Assembly (NCBI GenBank): GCA_013373085.1
Contig: JABXIM010000050.1
Location: 1 to 53,920 of the forward strand
Length of the DNA: 53,920 nt
Origin: Oceanospirillaceae bacterium
GTDB taxonomy: Bacteria; Pseudomonadota; Gammaproteobacteria; Pseudomonadales; Balneatricaceae
Reading direction: 5' to 3'
Of the stretch, positions 8,526 to 18,043 are shown in pieces. The position numbers and the translations under genes were made by a program. The notes under the pieces are model-generated. The model worked only from the letters and a program-made list of their open reading frames with translations. It was not told the DNA's origin and did not search any database. Every line of letters starts with the position of its first letter. Positions within the stretch are counted from its first letter, which is position 1.

Positions 8526-9589
8526 AGGGGATCAAACTGACCCCCGCAGGTATTGTCGGCGAACTGACAGAGTTCAATCAGAAGCTCATCAGCAGCTACG
8601 GCACACTGCTCGGCATCGACGACATCGACGTTGGCCAGACGCCCAGCGAGGTGCTGTACCGCGAGGACAAGCTGCAGCTGGTGCGCTACTGCTCCGACAC
8701 GCCCAGGGCGTGCCGCACGCCGGTGCTGATTTGCTACGCCCTGGTAAACCGCCCCTACGTTGTCGACCTTGAGCCCAAACGCTCGATGGTCCGGCGACTG
8801 CTCGAGCGCGGCCTCGACCTCTATTTGATCGACTGGGGCTACCCCGACGCGGCCGACCGCTGCCTGGACCTCGACGACTACATCAACGGTTATCTCGACA
8901 CCTGCGTCGACCAGGTCCGCGCCCATAGTGGCGAAGACCGCATCAATCTTCTCGGCATCTGCCAGGGCGGCACCTTCAGTCTCTTCTACACCGCGCTGTA
9001 TCCGGAAAAAATTCGCAACCTGATCACCATGGTCACACCGGTCGACTTCCAGACCGAGGACAACCTCCTCAGCCACCTCGCGCGCGAGGTGGACACCGAT
9101 CTGGCCGTGGACACCTACGGCAACATACCGGGCGAAATGCTCAATGACTCCTACAACTCGCTGATGCCGATGCGACTCGGCATCCAAAAAAACCTGGCGA
9201 TGCCGAATCAGCTTGAGGATCGCGAGAAGGCATTGAGCTTCCTGCGTATGGAAAAGTGGATATACGACAGCCCGGATCAGGCTGGCGAGGCATTCCGCCA
9301 GTTCGTCAAGGATTGCTTCCAGCAAAACAAACTGGTGAAGAATGAGATGAGGATCGGCGACCAGAGGGTGGATCTGGCGCGTATCCGACAGCCGCTACTG
9401 AACATTTACGGCGCCCAGGACCACCTGGTACCGCCGTCCGCCTCGACACCCCTGGCCGACCTGACGTCGACCAGTGACTACGAGGAGCTGTGTGTTCCCG
9501 CTGGCCATATCGGCGTTTTCGTCTCGGGTCGCGTCCAGAAGCTGGTCCCGCCCCGAATCGCCGACTGGCTGATTGCGCGCGACGATTGA
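8522..9589 (+). CDS. phaC: Class III PHA synthase catalytic subunit
   Basis: This 355-residue alpha/beta hydrolase-fold synthase polymerises (R)-3-hydroxyacyl-CoA into PHA with PhaE. The short length is typical of class III. The catalytic triad is visible: Cys147 in GICQGG, Asp300 in GAQDH and His329 in AGHIG, each two residues before the Allochromatium vinosum positions (149/302/331, recalled). LIDWGYPD (residues 102-109) is also a family signature. It is translationally coupled to phaE and followed by a strong terminator. A class I synthase lies 30 kb downstream, so the two are probably not redundant relics of one duplication. Confidence 0.95.
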   Translation: MKGIKLTPAGIVGELTEFNQKLISSYGTLLGIDDIDVGQTPSEVLYREDKLQLVRYCSDTPRACRTPVLICYALVNRPYVVDLEPKRSMVRRLLERGLDLYLIDWGYPDAADRCLDLDDYINGYLDTCVDQVRAHSGEDRINLLGICQGGTFSLFYTALYPEKIRNLITMVTPVDFQTEDNLLSHLAREVDTDLAVDTYGNIPGEMLNDSYNSLMPMRLGIQKNLAMPNQLEDREKALSFLRMEKWIYDSPDQAGEAFRQFVKDCFQQNKLVKNEMRIGDQRVDLARIRQPLLNIYGAQDHLVPPSASTPLADLTSTSDYEELCVPAGHIGVFVSGRVQKLVPPRIADWLIARDD

Positions 9590-9630
9590 TCAGCGGCGTC
9601 GACCCGAAGTCACCGACGACGCATACGAAA

Positions 9631-9667
9631 GGGCCCCGATAACGGGGCCCTGTGATCAGCCTTTTTT
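9631..9667 (+). terminator. Terminator between convergent phaC and phaR
   Basis: A perfect 8-bp GC stem (GGGCCCCG / CGGGGCCC, loop ATAA) at 9631-9650 is followed 11 bases later by six T residues (9662-9667). It ends the phaEC transcript and may also act for phaR from the other side, where a short TTT follows the stem. Confidence 0.75.
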
Positions 9668-10171
9668 CTCGCCCGACCCGCGTTCACCGGCCGGCTCTTT
9701 CGCTTCAGGCTCCGGCTCCGGCTCCGGCTCACCCGCCGTCGGCTTGCGTCCGCTGGGATTGAACAGATTCCACATGGCCATGTTCTGATCAGCCAGACGA
9801 TTCATCATCGTCAGCGGATTCGCGGCACCAATTACATTTTGCATCTGCTCGCGGATGCGCTCCTGATGCTCGAGGAACGCGGCCACGCTCTGCTCGATGT
9901 ACTGGCTCATCATGCCCTGCATGCTGTCGCCATAAAAACGGATCAGCTGCTGCAGCACCTGATTGGTCAGCAACGTGCCGTGCCCTTCGGCCTCCTGCTC
10001 GGCAATGATCTGCAGCAGTATGTTGCGCGTCAGGTCGTTGCCGGTTTTCGAGTCCTGGACCTGAAACGGCTCGCCACTAAGCACCAGCTGCTTGACGTCC
10101 TCGAGGGTCACGTAGCAACTTTTTGACGTATCGTACAGCCGGCGGTTGGTATATTTTCTTAAAATTCGCAA
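9656..10171 (-). CDS. phaR: PHA synthesis repressor PhaR
   Basis: PhaR senses PHA and represses phasin and PHA genes; it has an N-terminal DNA-binding domain and a PHB-accumulation regulatory domain. The 171-residue protein begins at a TTG (10171) after GAGAG. This start gives MRILRKYTNRRLYDT, the family N-terminus; an in-frame start at 10255 would run into the upstream gene. Residues 45-130 hold LLQIIAEQE and RFYGDSMQGMMSQYIEQS, typical of the family. The C-terminus is an unusual PEPEPEPEAKEP tail encoded by a hexamer repeat. It faces phaEC and follows the DUF6489 gene. Confidence 0.92.
   Translation of the reverse strand: MRILRKYTNRRLYDTSKSCYVTLEDVKQLVLSGEPFQVQDSKTGNDLTRNILLQIIAEQEAEGHGTLLTNQVLQQLIRFYGDSMQGMMSQYIEQSVAAFLEHQERIREQMQNVIGAANPLTMMNRLADQNMAMWNLFNPSGRKPTAGEPEPEPEPEAKEPAGERGSGEKKG
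9708..9730. repeat. GGCTCC hexamer repeat in phaR
   Basis: Nearly four tandem copies of GGCTCC (plus-strand reading) encode the Pro-Glu repeat near the PhaR C-terminus. The run length could vary between strains by slippage without shifting the frame. Confidence 0.85.
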
Positions 10172-10226
10172 GACGCTTACTCTCTGGTTGCTTCCACTAT
10201 TCCTTCGCGACGCGAACGGAGACAGG

Positions 10227-10487
10227 TCACTTCTTGTCGGTGCCCTTGCCGCCACCCTGATAGTTCGCCATCATCGCCATCATCATTTGCTGCAGGCTGT
10301 CCATCGAACCGAAGCCGCCGGTCAATTGCTGCTTGAACAGCGCCATCGGATCGTAGCCTTCGACACCCGCGAGCATCCGCTCGCGGATCTTGCCGAGCAT
10401 TTCTTCCTGCAATCCTGCGACGTCCGGCAATCCCATCGCACGCCGAAACTCCTCCGGAGTCATTTCGATGTCGATCTTGAAGTGCAT
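10227..10487 (-). CDS. DUF6489 family protein, PHA-associated
   Basis: This 86-residue protein starts at the ATG at 10487, 6 bp after GGAG. The N-terminus MHFKIDIEMTPEEFRRAMGLPDV is, from memory, the hallmark of DUF6489. The C-terminus is rich in Met and Gln (LQQMMMAMMANYQGG), which suits an amphipathic surface-binding helix like that of phasins. It lies 55 bp upstream of phaR on the same strand. A role at the PHA granule is inferred from position and composition, not from known biochemistry. Confidence 0.75.
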   Translation of the reverse strand: MHFKIDIEMTPEEFRRAMGLPDVAGLQEEMLGKIRERMLAGVEGYDPMALFKQQLTGGFGSMDSLQQMMMAMMANYQGGGKGTDKK

Positions 10488-10547
10488 ATAGACTCCAGTA
10501 CCTAAACCTAAGCGGAAACTATAGTATAACGGCACCGCAATATAAAT

Positions 10548-11714
10548 CTAACGCTGCTTTTGCTGCGCTTTTTCCGGATGTATCCACAGTGTTGCCAGCA
10601 AGATCGCGACAGCACTTGCTGCAGCCGCGGCCATGAAAGTGACGCTGCTGCCCTGCGACTCCCACAGCACGCCCGACACCAGCGCCCCGCAGGCACCACC
10701 GGCTCCGAAACCAACACTCGAAAACAGCGCCTGGCCACGACCGTGGCTGCGATCGTCGAAAAATTGCTGCACCAGGGCGATGCCGGTGGCGTGCAGCACA
10801 CCGAAGGTTGCCGCGTGCAGCGTCTGCGCCAGCAGCATCAACGGCAACACCTCCGGTAGCCAGGCCGTCAGTGTCCAACGCAGCACGCACAACCAGAGGC
10901 TCGCCAGCATCAGATGCCGCAGGCCAAAACGCTGCACCAGCCGGTACATGAACAGGAAAACCACAACCTCGGCGATGACGCCCAGCGCCCATAAAAGCCC
11001 GATCTGACCTCGACTGTAATCAAGGGACTCCATCAGCAGACTGTAAAAGGTGTAATAGGGCCCGTGTCCAAACTGCACCAGAAAGCAGACGGCATAGAAT
11101 GCCAGTACCTGCGGCTTAATTAACGTCCCGAGAAACCGCTCCCCGGTATGCCGGGCCTCCGGTCGACCCGGCGGCTGCCCGACCAGCCAGCTGTTGCACC
11201 AGATCAACAGCATCAGCACCATCATCACCCAGGGCAACAATGCAATACCGGTGACATCGAGCAACCAGCCAAGCCCCAACACCGTAGCGATGAAACCCAC
11301 CGAACCCCACACTCGAACCTGGCTGTATCGCGCATGCCGATCGCCGAGCTGACGCAGGGTGATGACCTCGAACTGTGGCAGCACCGCATTCCAGAAGAAG
11401 GAGAAGCCGAACATCACCCATCCGATGCCGGGCGCCGTATCGGCCCAGAAGATGGCCAGAAACGCCAGCGCGGTCATACCACTGCCGAAGCGCACAATTT
11501 CGATACGCCTGCCAGTACGGTCCGCCAGCCAGCCCCAAAGGTTGGGAGCTACAATACGCGAGGCCTGCACGATGGCCATCAGCACGCCAATGGTCCTGGC
11601 ATCGAAGTCGAAACTTTTCAGGTAGAGCGGCCAGAACGGCACTATGGCGCCAAGCAGCGCGAAGTAGAAAAGATAGAAGCCGGATAGCCGGACATAGGGG
11701 ATCCTCTCGGGCAT
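10548..11714 (-). CDS. MFS transporter, HcaT-like
   Basis: This 388-residue inner-membrane protein has about 12 hydrophobic helices and the MFS loop motif GWLADRTGRR near residue 60. The overall pattern (YLFYFALLGAIVPFWPLYL at the N-terminus, VRVWGSVGFI near 133) resembles the HcaT/nucleoside-symporter branch recalled for phenylpropionate permease. The substrate is unknown. The ATG start lies in the loop of a hairpin (11704-11734) and lacks a good ribosome site. It is the last gene of the prmB-aroC-speE run; the 91-bp gap after speE has terminator-like structure, so it may have its own promoter. Confidence 0.85.
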   Translation of the reverse strand: MPERIPYVRLSGFYLFYFALLGAIVPFWPLYLKSFDFDARTIGVLMAIVQASRIVAPNLWGWLADRTGRRIEIVRFGSGMTALAFLAIFWADTAPGIGWVMFGFSFFWNAVLPQFEVITLRQLGDRHARYSQVRVWGSVGFIATVLGLGWLLDVTGIALLPWVMMVLMLLIWCNSWLVGQPPGRPEARHTGERFLGTLIKPQVLAFYAVCFLVQFGHGPYYTFYSLLMESLDYSRGQIGLLWALGVIAEVVVFLFMYRLVQRFGLRHLMLASLWLCVLRWTLTAWLPEVLPLMLLAQTLHAATFGVLHATGIALVQQFFDDRSHGRGQALFSSVGFGAGGACGALVSGVLWESQGSSVTFMAAAAASAVAILLATLWIHPEKAQQKQR

Positions 11715-11734
11715 CGTTCAGCAATACCCGAGAG
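11704..11734 (-). promoter_or_regulatory. Hairpin enclosing the MFS start codon
   Basis: CTCTCGGG upstream of the start pairs perfectly with CCCGAGAG in codons 2-4 of the MFS gene, leaving the ATG at the edge of a 15-nt loop. In the mRNA this would hold the initiation region in a hairpin, so translation of the transporter may be structure-dependent. Confidence 0.4.
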
Positions 11735-11783
11735 ACAAAGCCCGTTGCGGCGGCCTTAAGACAAAGGACCGGACGACAGAACG

Positions 11784-11804
11784 CCGCCGGCCCGGGCGGT
11801 TTTT
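11784..11804. terminator. Terminator-like hairpin after speE
   Basis: CCGCC and GGCGG pair around GGCCCG just past the speE stop. The T-run (11800-11804) is on the plus strand, while speE is on minus, so the element has an A-tract on the speE side. It would stop plus-strand antisense transcription well and speE transcripts only weakly. Confidence 0.4.
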
Positions 11805-11805
11805 A

Positions 11806-12660
11806 TCAGGCCGTTTCCAGCGCATCGACGACGAACTGTGGCAGTGCGAAGCTGCCGCAGTGCACGGCCGGGTTGTAATAACGGGTCTTGAAGCCCGCCG
11901 CAGCGAAACGCTGCTCGATAACGTCCTGCGGAACCTGGCGCAGGCTGGCGTCATCGGAGCCCCAGGCCAGGGTCATGACGCCGCCGACGTAGGTCGGCAC
12001 GGCCGCACAGTAGAACGACTGGTCCGCGAAATAGGGACCGAGACGGCGACGGGTGGTGACCACTTCCTCGACCTGCATGTAGGCGACGCCGTTCTGGGCG
12101 ACGAACACACCGCCGTCGTTGAGGCAACGCTTACAGCCCTCGTAGAAGGCGCTGGAGAACAGCACCTCGCCGGGTCCGACCGGATCGGTGCAGTCGGAAA
12201 TGATGACGTCGTATTTCTCGTCGCACTGCTGCACGTACTCGATGCCGTCGGCGATGACGATATTGGCACGCGGGTCGTCAAAAGCGCCCTGGGAATGATT
12301 CGGCAGGTATGTCTTGCACATTTCGATGACGGACTGATCGATCTCGACCTGGGTCACGTGCTCGACTTCCGGGTGACGCAGTACTTCACGCAGGATACCG
12401 CCGTCGCCGCCGCCGATGATCAGAACCCGTTTGGCACTGCCGTGGGCGAACAGCGGCACATGGGTCAGCATCTCGTGATAAACGAACTCGTCCTTTTCGG
12501 TGGTCTGGATGATGCCATCCAGCGCCATCACGGTACCGAACTTCGAATTGCGGAAAATGATCAGGTGCCAGGAATCGGTCTGCTGCTCGAACAGCACCTC
12601 ATCGATATCGAAGCTCTGGCCGTAACCCTGATACAGTTTTTCGGTGTACATATTACTCAT
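11806..12660 (-). CDS. speE: Spermidine synthase
   Basis: SpeE transfers an aminopropyl group from decarboxylated S-adenosylmethionine to putrescine. The 284-residue protein has the nucleotide motif IIGGGDGG (residues 81-88) and the catalytic [11 protein letters not shown] segment (155-165), as well as [10 protein letters not shown] and QNGVAYMQ. The chosen ATG at 12660 gives [17 protein letters not shown], matching the family N-terminus; the ribosome site is weak (GAGAG), and an upstream in-frame start is less likely. It lies 89 bp after aroC. Confidence 0.95.
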   Translation of the reverse strand: MSNMYTEKLYQGYGQSFDIDEVLFEQQTDSWHLIIFRNSKFGTVMALDGIIQTTEKDEFVYHEMLTHVPLFAHGSAKRVLIIGGGDGGILREVLRHPEVEHVTQVEIDQSVIEMCKTYLPNHSQGAFDDPRANIVIADGIEYVQQCDEKYDVIISDCTDPVGPGEVLFSSAFYEGCKRCLNDGGVFVAQNGVAYMQVEEVVTTRRRLGPYFADQSFYCAAVPTYVGGVMTLAWGSDDASLRQVPQDVIEQRFAAAGFKTRYYNPAVHCGSFALPQFVVDALETA

Positions 12661-12749
12661 GTCTGTGTCGGACTCTCGTTGAGCGGGGGCCCTACCCGGC
12701 ACCCCCTGCTCGGTAAAACAACAATTGGCGAATGCAAGTTTCGCCCGTT

Positions 12750-13838
12750 TCAGATGACCGGCAGGTCAGTCTTGACGTCGGCGTTCTGACCGCGGTTGCG
12801 CAGATAGTGATCCATCAGCACGATCGCCATCATTGCCTCGGCAATCGGGGTAGCGCGAATACCGACGCAGGGATCGTGACGCCCCTTCGTCACGACCTCG
12901 ATCGGCTCCCCCCGGGTATTGATGCTGCGCCCCGGCAGGCGCAGGCTGGAGGTCGGTTTGAGCGCGATGTGGGCGACGATATCCTGACCCGTTGAGATAC
13001 CACCGAGCACGCCACCGGCATGGTTCGACAGGAAGCCCTCCGGCGTCATTTCATCCCGATGCTCGGTCCCCTTCTGCTCGACCACGGCGAAGCCGTCACC
13101 GATTTCGACGCCCTTGACGGCGTTGATGCTCATCAGCGCATGGGCCAGATCGGCGTCAAGGCGGTCGAAAATGGGCTCGCCAAGGCCGATCGGCACGCCG
13201 CGCGCGACGACCGAGATCCGCGCGCCGATCGAATTACCTTCCTTGCGCAGTTCATCCATGTAGGCCTCCATCTGCAGCGCCGCATCCGCGTCCGGCGAGA
13301 AGAACGGGTTGCGTGCCACCTCATCCCAGTCGAAGCGGGATTCGTCGATACGGATCGGACCGAGCTGGCTCAGGTAACCGCGCACCTCAATCCCCTTGCT
13401 GGCGAGGAATTTTTTGGCGATGGCGCCTGCGGCGACCCGCATCGCGGTCTCGCGCGCTGACGAACGACCGCCGCCGCGGTAGTCGCGAAAGCCGTATTTG
13501 TGGCTGTAAACGTAATCAGCGTGGGCCGGCCGGAAGGTATCCTGAATATTGGAATAGTCCTTCGAGCGCTGATCGGTATTCTCGATCAGCAACCCGATGG
13601 AGGTGCCGGTGGTCCGGCCCTCGAATACACCGGACAGAATACGCACCTCGTCCGGCTCGCGGCGCTGAGTGGTGTGGCGCGAGGTACCGGGCTTGCGGCG
13701 GTCGAGGTCCGCCTGCAGATCCGCTTCCGAAAGTTCGATGCCCGGCGGGCAACCGTCGACGACGCAGCCCAGCGCGGGTCCGTGGCTCTCGCCGAAGGTG
13801 GAAACGGTAAACAGCTTACCGAAACTATTTCCAGACAT
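12750..13838 (-). CDS. aroC: Chorismate synthase
   Basis: AroC converts 5-enolpyruvylshikimate-3-phosphate to chorismate with reduced FMN, the last shikimate-pathway step. The 362-residue length is normal. Signatures are [18 protein letters not shown] near the N-terminus, the [19 protein letters not shown] segment near residue 47, and the [13 protein letters not shown] motif near 120. The ATG start is preceded by an AGGAA site. It follows prmB by 57 bp on the same strand, the same order as recalled for Pseudomonas. Confidence 0.97.
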   Translation of the reverse strand: MSGNSFGKLFTVSTFGESHGPALGCVVDGCPPGIELSEADLQADLDRRKPGTSRHTTQRREPDEVRILSGVFEGRTTGTSIGLLIENTDQRSKDYSNIQDTFRPAHADYVYSHKYGFRDYRGGGRSSARETAMRVAAGAIAKKFLASKGIEVRGYLSQLGPIRIDESRFDWDEVARNPFFSPDADAALQMEAYMDELRKEGNSIGARISVVARGVPIGLGEPIFDRLDADLAHALMSINAVKGVEIGDGFAVVEQKGTEHRDEMTPEGFLSNHAGGVLGGISTGQDIVAHIALKPTSSLRLPGRSINTRGEPIEVVTKGRHDPCVGIRATPIAEAMMAIVLMDHYLRNRGQNADVKTDLPVI

Positions 13839-13895
13839 GTGATGTTCCTGTTATCGCAATGCCAGCTCGAAGCCCGCAGGCCTCCTGTTATCCGC

Positions 13896-14810
13896 TCAGA
13901 TCTCGTCGCGGTACCGGCGCAGTTCTTCGGCGGTAATGGCGAAGACGCCATTGCCGTGCTCGAGGTCGACCCAGATGAACGGGATTTGCGGATACTGTTG
14001 CATCAGATGTACCTCGCTGTTGCCGACCTCGACCACCAGCAAGCCTCCATCGGTCAGATAATCGCAGGCCTGGCGCAGCAGCGCGCGGGTCAGATCCAGC
14101 CCGTCTTCGCCGCTGCCCAGTGCCAGATCGGGCTCGTGGCGGTACTCGGCCGGCATAGCCTCGAGATCCGCCTGATCGACGTACGGCGGGTTGCAGACGA
14201 TGAGGTCGTAGCAACGCCCCTGCAGCGCGCTGAGCATATCGCTCTGGATCGGGAACACTCGATCTCCGAGTTCATGCCGCGCGACATTACGAGCGGCGAC
14301 CTCGAGCGCGTCGACCGAGACATCGACCAGGTCGACTTCGGCTTCCTCGAATGCGTAGGCACACCCTATACCGATGCAGCCACTGCCGGTACAGAGATCC
14401 AGTATGCGCGTCACCGGCCCGGGACGCAGCCAGGGCTCGAAACGGTTGCGAATGAGCTCGGCGATCGGAGAGCGCGGAACCAGTACCGACTCGCTGACAT
14501 AGAACGGCATGTCGAGATACCAGGCTTCGCCGATAATGTAGGGGAGCGGGCGACGCTCCTCGACCCGCTGGCGCAGGAACTCGACCACCCGTTTGCGCTC
14601 GCCGTATGTCAGGCGCGCATCCAGTACCGCCGGATCAGCGTTCCAGGGCAGGTCAACGGCCCCCAGTACCAGCTGTACCGCCTCGTCCCAGGCATTGTCG
14701 GTGCCGTGGCCGAAAAACACCTCGTGACGGTGGAATTGACTGAGGCTCCAGCGCACGAAGTCGCGAATGGTGAAGAGTTCGTTGACAACCTGTTCTTGAT
14801 CGATGCTCAT
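13896..14810 (-). CDS. prmB: Ribosomal protein L3 glutamine methyltransferase
   Basis: PrmB methylates a glutamine of ribosomal protein L3 using S-adenosylmethionine. The 304-residue protein has DLCTGSGCIGI (residues 138-148) for cofactor binding and the NPPY catalytic motif at 207-210. The N-terminal ~90 residues form the helical substrate-binding domain. It diverges from smrB across a 159-bp gap, as in E. coli (yfcB/yfcN), and is followed by aroC. Confidence 0.93.
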   Translation of the reverse strand: MSIDQEQVVNELFTIRDFVRWSLSQFHRHEVFFGHGTDNAWDEAVQLVLGAVDLPWNADPAVLDARLTYGERKRVVEFLRQRVEERRPLPYIIGEAWYLDMPFYVSESVLVPRSPIAELIRNRFEPWLRPGPVTRILDLCTGSGCIGIGCAYAFEEAEVDLVDVSVDALEVAARNVARHELGDRVFPIQSDMLSALQGRCYDLIVCNPPYVDQADLEAMPAEYRHEPDLALGSGEDGLDLTRALLRQACDYLTDGGLLVVEVGNSEVHLMQQYPQIPFIWVDLEHGNGVFAITAEELRRYRDEI

Positions 14811-14969
14811 TGCAAAACCGATAATGTGGTCAATCGCACCCCGCTTATGGGGTACCCTTTAAGCCTTCCGCTGCCGCCGCATATGCCGGCAACGGCCTTA
14901 CCGGTGCCGCAAGCGGGCCGGAGGGCGCGTGAAGGCCGCCTATGTTAATGAAAATATTGAAGTGACGCC

Positions 14970-15527
14970 ATGTCGGACTCCCAAAGCCCCGCCGAAGACG
15001 GGGCATTGTCATTCGAAGACCTGATGCAGGACGTGCAACGCCACCAACACGACCGCGCGGACATCGCTCGCAACAATGCATCAGACCCCCAGAGTCTCGC
15101 ACTGCGTCGGGCCGCCGCGACACAGGAACCGGAACGCGTTATTGACGGACTCTCCAGCGAGGCGGTCGAAATCGTCGAATCCGGCGAGGAATTGCTGTTC
15201 GCCGCACCCGGTATCCAGATCAGGGTGATGAAACGTCTGCGCCAGGGCCACATTCCATGGGAACAGGGCCTCGATCTGCACGGCATGACCGTGGACCAAG
15301 CGCGCGACGAACTCAGCACCTTCATCCGCGACGCGCTTCGCAATCGGGCGCGGGCCGTTCTGATCGTTCACGGCAAGGCCTATTCCCAGGCCGGACGGCA
15401 ACCGTTGCTGAAATCCCACGTCAATGACTGGTTGCGCCGCCTCGACGGCGTACTGGCATTCTGCTCGGCTCAGCCCCGTGACGGCGGCACCGGCGCACTC
15501 TATGTCTTGCTTAAACAAAAAAAATAG
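14970..15527 (+). CDS. smrB: Smr-domain endonuclease SmrB
   Basis: SmrB cleaves mRNA at collided ribosomes and helps ribosome rescue. The 185-residue protein has an N-terminal extension (residues 1-95) and a C-terminal Smr domain with DLHG (102-105), HGKA (134-137) and GTGALYVLL. The ATG follows a GAAGTGACGCC context of moderate strength. It diverges from prmB, the arrangement conserved in E. coli, and is 59 bp upstream of folE. Confidence 0.92.
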   Translation: MSDSQSPAEDGALSFEDLMQDVQRHQHDRADIARNNASDPQSLALRRAAATQEPERVIDGLSSEAVEIVESGEELLFAAPGIQIRVMKRLRQGHIPWEQGLDLHGMTVDQARDELSTFIRDALRNRARAVLIVHGKAYSQAGRQPLLKSHVNDWLRRLDGVLAFCSAQPRDGGTGALYVLLKQKK

Positions 15528-15586
15528 CCTAACCCTTTGTAGCAAGGACATCACCGAATCATGCGTGCTCACCGAGGGGATCAGCC

Positions 15587-16129
15587 ATGGACAACGCCTT
15601 TGCAGAGATTATCGCGGCCCTGGGCGAAGACCTTAACCGCGACGGCCTGAAGGACACACCAAAGCGCGCAGCCAAGGCCATGCGTTTTCTCACCCGCGGC
15701 TACAGTCAGACACTCGAGGAAATCGTCAATGGGGCGCTGTTCCCGTCTGACAACAGCGAGATGGTGATGGTCAAGGACATCGAACTCTATTCGCTGTGCG
15801 AGCATCATCTGCTGCCTTTCATCGGCAAGGCCCACGTCGCCTACATCCCCCAGGGCAAGGTACTGGGGCTTTCGAAGATCGCCCGCATCGTCGACATGTA
15901 CGCCAGGCGCCTGCAGATACAGGAAAACATGACCAAGGAAATCGCCGAGGCGATCATGAATGTCACCGATGCCGCCGGCGTCGGTGTGGTGATCGAGGCG
16001 CAGCACATGTGCATGATGATGAGAGGAGTCGAAAAACAGAACGCCTGGATGAAGACCTCGATGATGCTGGGATCCTTCCGCGACAACCTCGCGACCCGCA
16101 ACGAGTTCATGGCGCTGGTCCACAGTTAG
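15587..16129 (+). CDS. folE: GTP cyclohydrolase I
   Basis: FolE turns GTP into 7,8-dihydroneopterin triphosphate, the first step of folate synthesis. The 180-residue protein carries the zinc ligands Cys71, His74 (LCEHHLLPF) and Cys142 ([10 protein letters not shown]). The region [17 protein letters not shown] is a family signature. It is the second gene after smrB and converges on the patatin gene. The type is the zinc-dependent FolE, not FolE2. Confidence 0.96.
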   Translation: MDNAFAEIIAALGEDLNRDGLKDTPKRAAKAMRFLTRGYSQTLEEIVNGALFPSDNSEMVMVKDIELYSLCEHHLLPFIGKAHVAYIPQGKVLGLSKIARIVDMYARRLQIQENMTKEIAEAIMNVTDAAGVGVVIEAQHMCMMMRGVEKQNAWMKTSMMLGSFRDNLATRNEFMALVHS

Positions 16130-16163
16130 GTTCCCTACCCCCATTCCGCCTAGAGCGGTCAAT

Positions 16164-17063
16164 TCAGTACTCCTCTACCGGCCGCCCCTGCTCCAGCAAC
16201 GCCAGCCGTTCCCGCGCGATCTCGCGCCCGAGCTCGATCATTTCCGCCGCCCGGTGGAACTCGTAGAAGCTGCCCGCCTCTTTCGGTACGTTAATCGTAA
16301 GGTCCGGTGGATAGCCGGCAATTTTGTACTCACCGAGCGAACTCTGCATCGCTTCGACGGAGCTCAATATTATGTCCATCCGACCGGCAAAGCGCTCTTT
16401 CTGATTGCGCGCCGCCTGCTCCGCATCCTTGGCTTTGCGCTCTGGGGGCCCCTCATCGCTTAGACCGGGGTGATCCAGGTAGACATTCTGAGGCATGTCC
16501 ACCACCGGCATGCGATAGCGGCTGGTGTTGAGATCCACCGCGACGATGATATCGGCATGGGCCGCAACGGTCGGGATGATCGGCAACGGATTCAGCACAC
16601 CACCATCGACCAGCACACGGTTATCCTTGACCACCGGCGTGAAAAAACCCGGCACGGCCACCGACGCGCGCACCGCTTCCAATAGCGGCCCGGACTGGAA
16701 CCAGACCTCCTTCTGGTGCGCCAGATCCGTCGCAACGGCGGTAAAGGCTATCGGCAAAGTTTCGATCAGCGGATCGCCGACCAACTCTCTCAGGCGCGCA
16801 AATACCCGTTCGCCTCGAATGGCACCGCGAGTGAAGGTGACATCCATCAGCCGCAAAATATCGATACGCTTGAGCCCGAGCACCCAGTCCCGGTAATCCG
16901 CCAGAGATCCCGCCGCATAAAGCCCCCCGATCAACGCGCCCATTGAGCTGCCCGCGATCGCCTTGATGCGGTAGCCACGTCGCTCGAGCTCTTCGATCAC
17001 CCCTATGTGAGCGTAACCGCGCGCACCGCCACTTCCAAGCACCAGCGACACCGTGACCTTCAT
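16164..17063 (-). CDS. Patatin-like phospholipase, RssA type
   Basis: This 299-residue patatin-domain protein has the oxyanion loop GSGGARGYAH (residues 10-19), nucleophile Ser40 in GSSMG, and Asp153 in the DGG motif, forming the Ser-Asp dyad. It has no signal peptide, so it should act in the cytoplasm or on the inner membrane face. The family hydrolyses acyl esters of lipids; RssA-like members have no firmly assigned substrate. It starts 4 bp after the DUF4892 gene and is certainly in its operon. Confidence 0.9.
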   Translation of the reverse strand: MKVTVSLVLGSGGARGYAHIGVIEELERRGYRIKAIAGSSMGALIGGLYAAGSLADYRDWVLGLKRIDILRLMDVTFTRGAIRGERVFARLRELVGDPLIETLPIAFTAVATDLAHQKEVWFQSGPLLEAVRASVAVPGFFTPVVKDNRVLVDGGVLNPLPIIPTVAAHADIIVAVDLNTSRYRMPVVDMPQNVYLDHPGLSDEGPPERKAKDAEQAARNQKERFAGRMDIILSSVEAMQSSLGEYKIAGYPPDLTINVPKEAGSFYEFHRAAEMIELGREIARERLALLEQGRPVEEY

Positions 17064-17067
17064 ATCG

Positions 17068-17922
17068 CTACTCCTGCGTACGTCGCACCACCATCAGTAC
17101 ACGTTCTCGCCCCGCCAGTACCGGTGGCACCAGCGGCCCGACGCCAAACGCCTTCACATTCTCGTACCCCGCCAGGCGCACCCCGTCCGTAACGCGACGC
17201 GCATAATCCTCGGACGCCGCGATTGCCGTGTCGACGTCCTCTCCCTGCCGGTGCACAACAAACCAGAAGCGGTCTGCTGGGGGAAACTCCGCCAACAGCT
17301 GGACCAGGAGATCGGCCACGTCGGCAGGCTCCCGCCCATCGAGCGACAATGTGGCATAGCCCGCGACATCCAGTTGCTGCTTTAACTCGCCGCCCCCCTC
17401 CGGCGCGATAACGTCGAGCTGCAGGTACACCCGCCGGTTGCCACGCTGCACCGCATACAACGCCAGATAATCGTTCCCGAGCCTGGCGGCCAGGTAATAC
17501 TGGGTGCGGTCCAGCCCATACAGCTGGGAAATACCGAAAAAGTCGTTGGCCCAGTAATGACTGCTGCCGCAGTCTCGCCCGGTACAGCTGAAGAGGACTT
17601 CTCCCCCCTGCTCCCTGATCTGGTCGCTAAAATGACTAAAGGCATCCAGCGGGGTGTGGGGGTCGGGTATGCGGTAGGTAATACGCGTAAGCTCGCCTTC
17701 AAGCGGTTTTCTCTGATCGGCGACGACGACATTGTTGACCTTCTTGAGCTCCGACAGCATCAACAGGTATTCCGGCGTCTGCCTCTGCTGATAACTATCT
17801 ATCCACGACAACGGAAAGCGCTTGAGCAATGGGTAATCGGCGCTGCCTGATACATCCGGTTGCGCCGCGACAGTCAGGGAAACGAACACGCAAACCAACA
17901 GCCAGCAGATTCTTTTCAGCAC
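17068..17922 (-). CDS. DUF4892 family exported protein
   Basis: The 284-residue product starts at a GTG (17922) with GGAG 8 bp upstream, giving MLKRICWLLVCVFVS and a signal peptide cleaved after VAA (near residue 20). Segments such as SSHYWANDFFGISQLYGLDRTQYYLAA are typical of DUF4892 as I recall it. The predicted location is periplasm or outer membrane face. Function is unknown. It overlaps no neighbour but is only 4 bp from the patatin gene, so a joint role in envelope lipid handling is plausible. Confidence 0.82.
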   Translation of the reverse strand: MLKRICWLLVCVFVSLTVAAQPDVSGSADYPLLKRFPLSWIDSYQQRQTPEYLLMLSELKKVNNVVVADQRKPLEGELTRITYRIPDPHTPLDAFSHFSDQIREQGGEVLFSCTGRDCGSSHYWANDFFGISQLYGLDRTQYYLAARLGNDYLALYAVQRGNRRVYLQLDVIAPEGGGELKQQLDVAGYATLSLDGREPADVADLLVQLLAEFPPADRFWFVVHRQGEDVDTAIAASEDYARRVTDGVRLAGYENVKAFGVGPLVPPVLAGRERVLMVVRRTQE

Positions 17923-18043
17923 AGTCAGACTCCGTTCATCCGTTCCGTTAAGCACCTCACCCGGGCGCCCCACAATGACCGCCTTTCAAGTACGAAGGCT
18001 CTATATCGGTTCGATCACCCTCCCGCGACGAACCACGCAGGCA

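Noticed and set aside
9708-9730. GGCTCC tandem units considered as a repeat array
   Set aside because: Short tandem hexamers inside phaR with no spacers; not a CRISPR.
13500-14948. 482-codon plus-strand frame over aroC and prmB
   Set aside because: It is antisense to two certain genes and crosses their gap.
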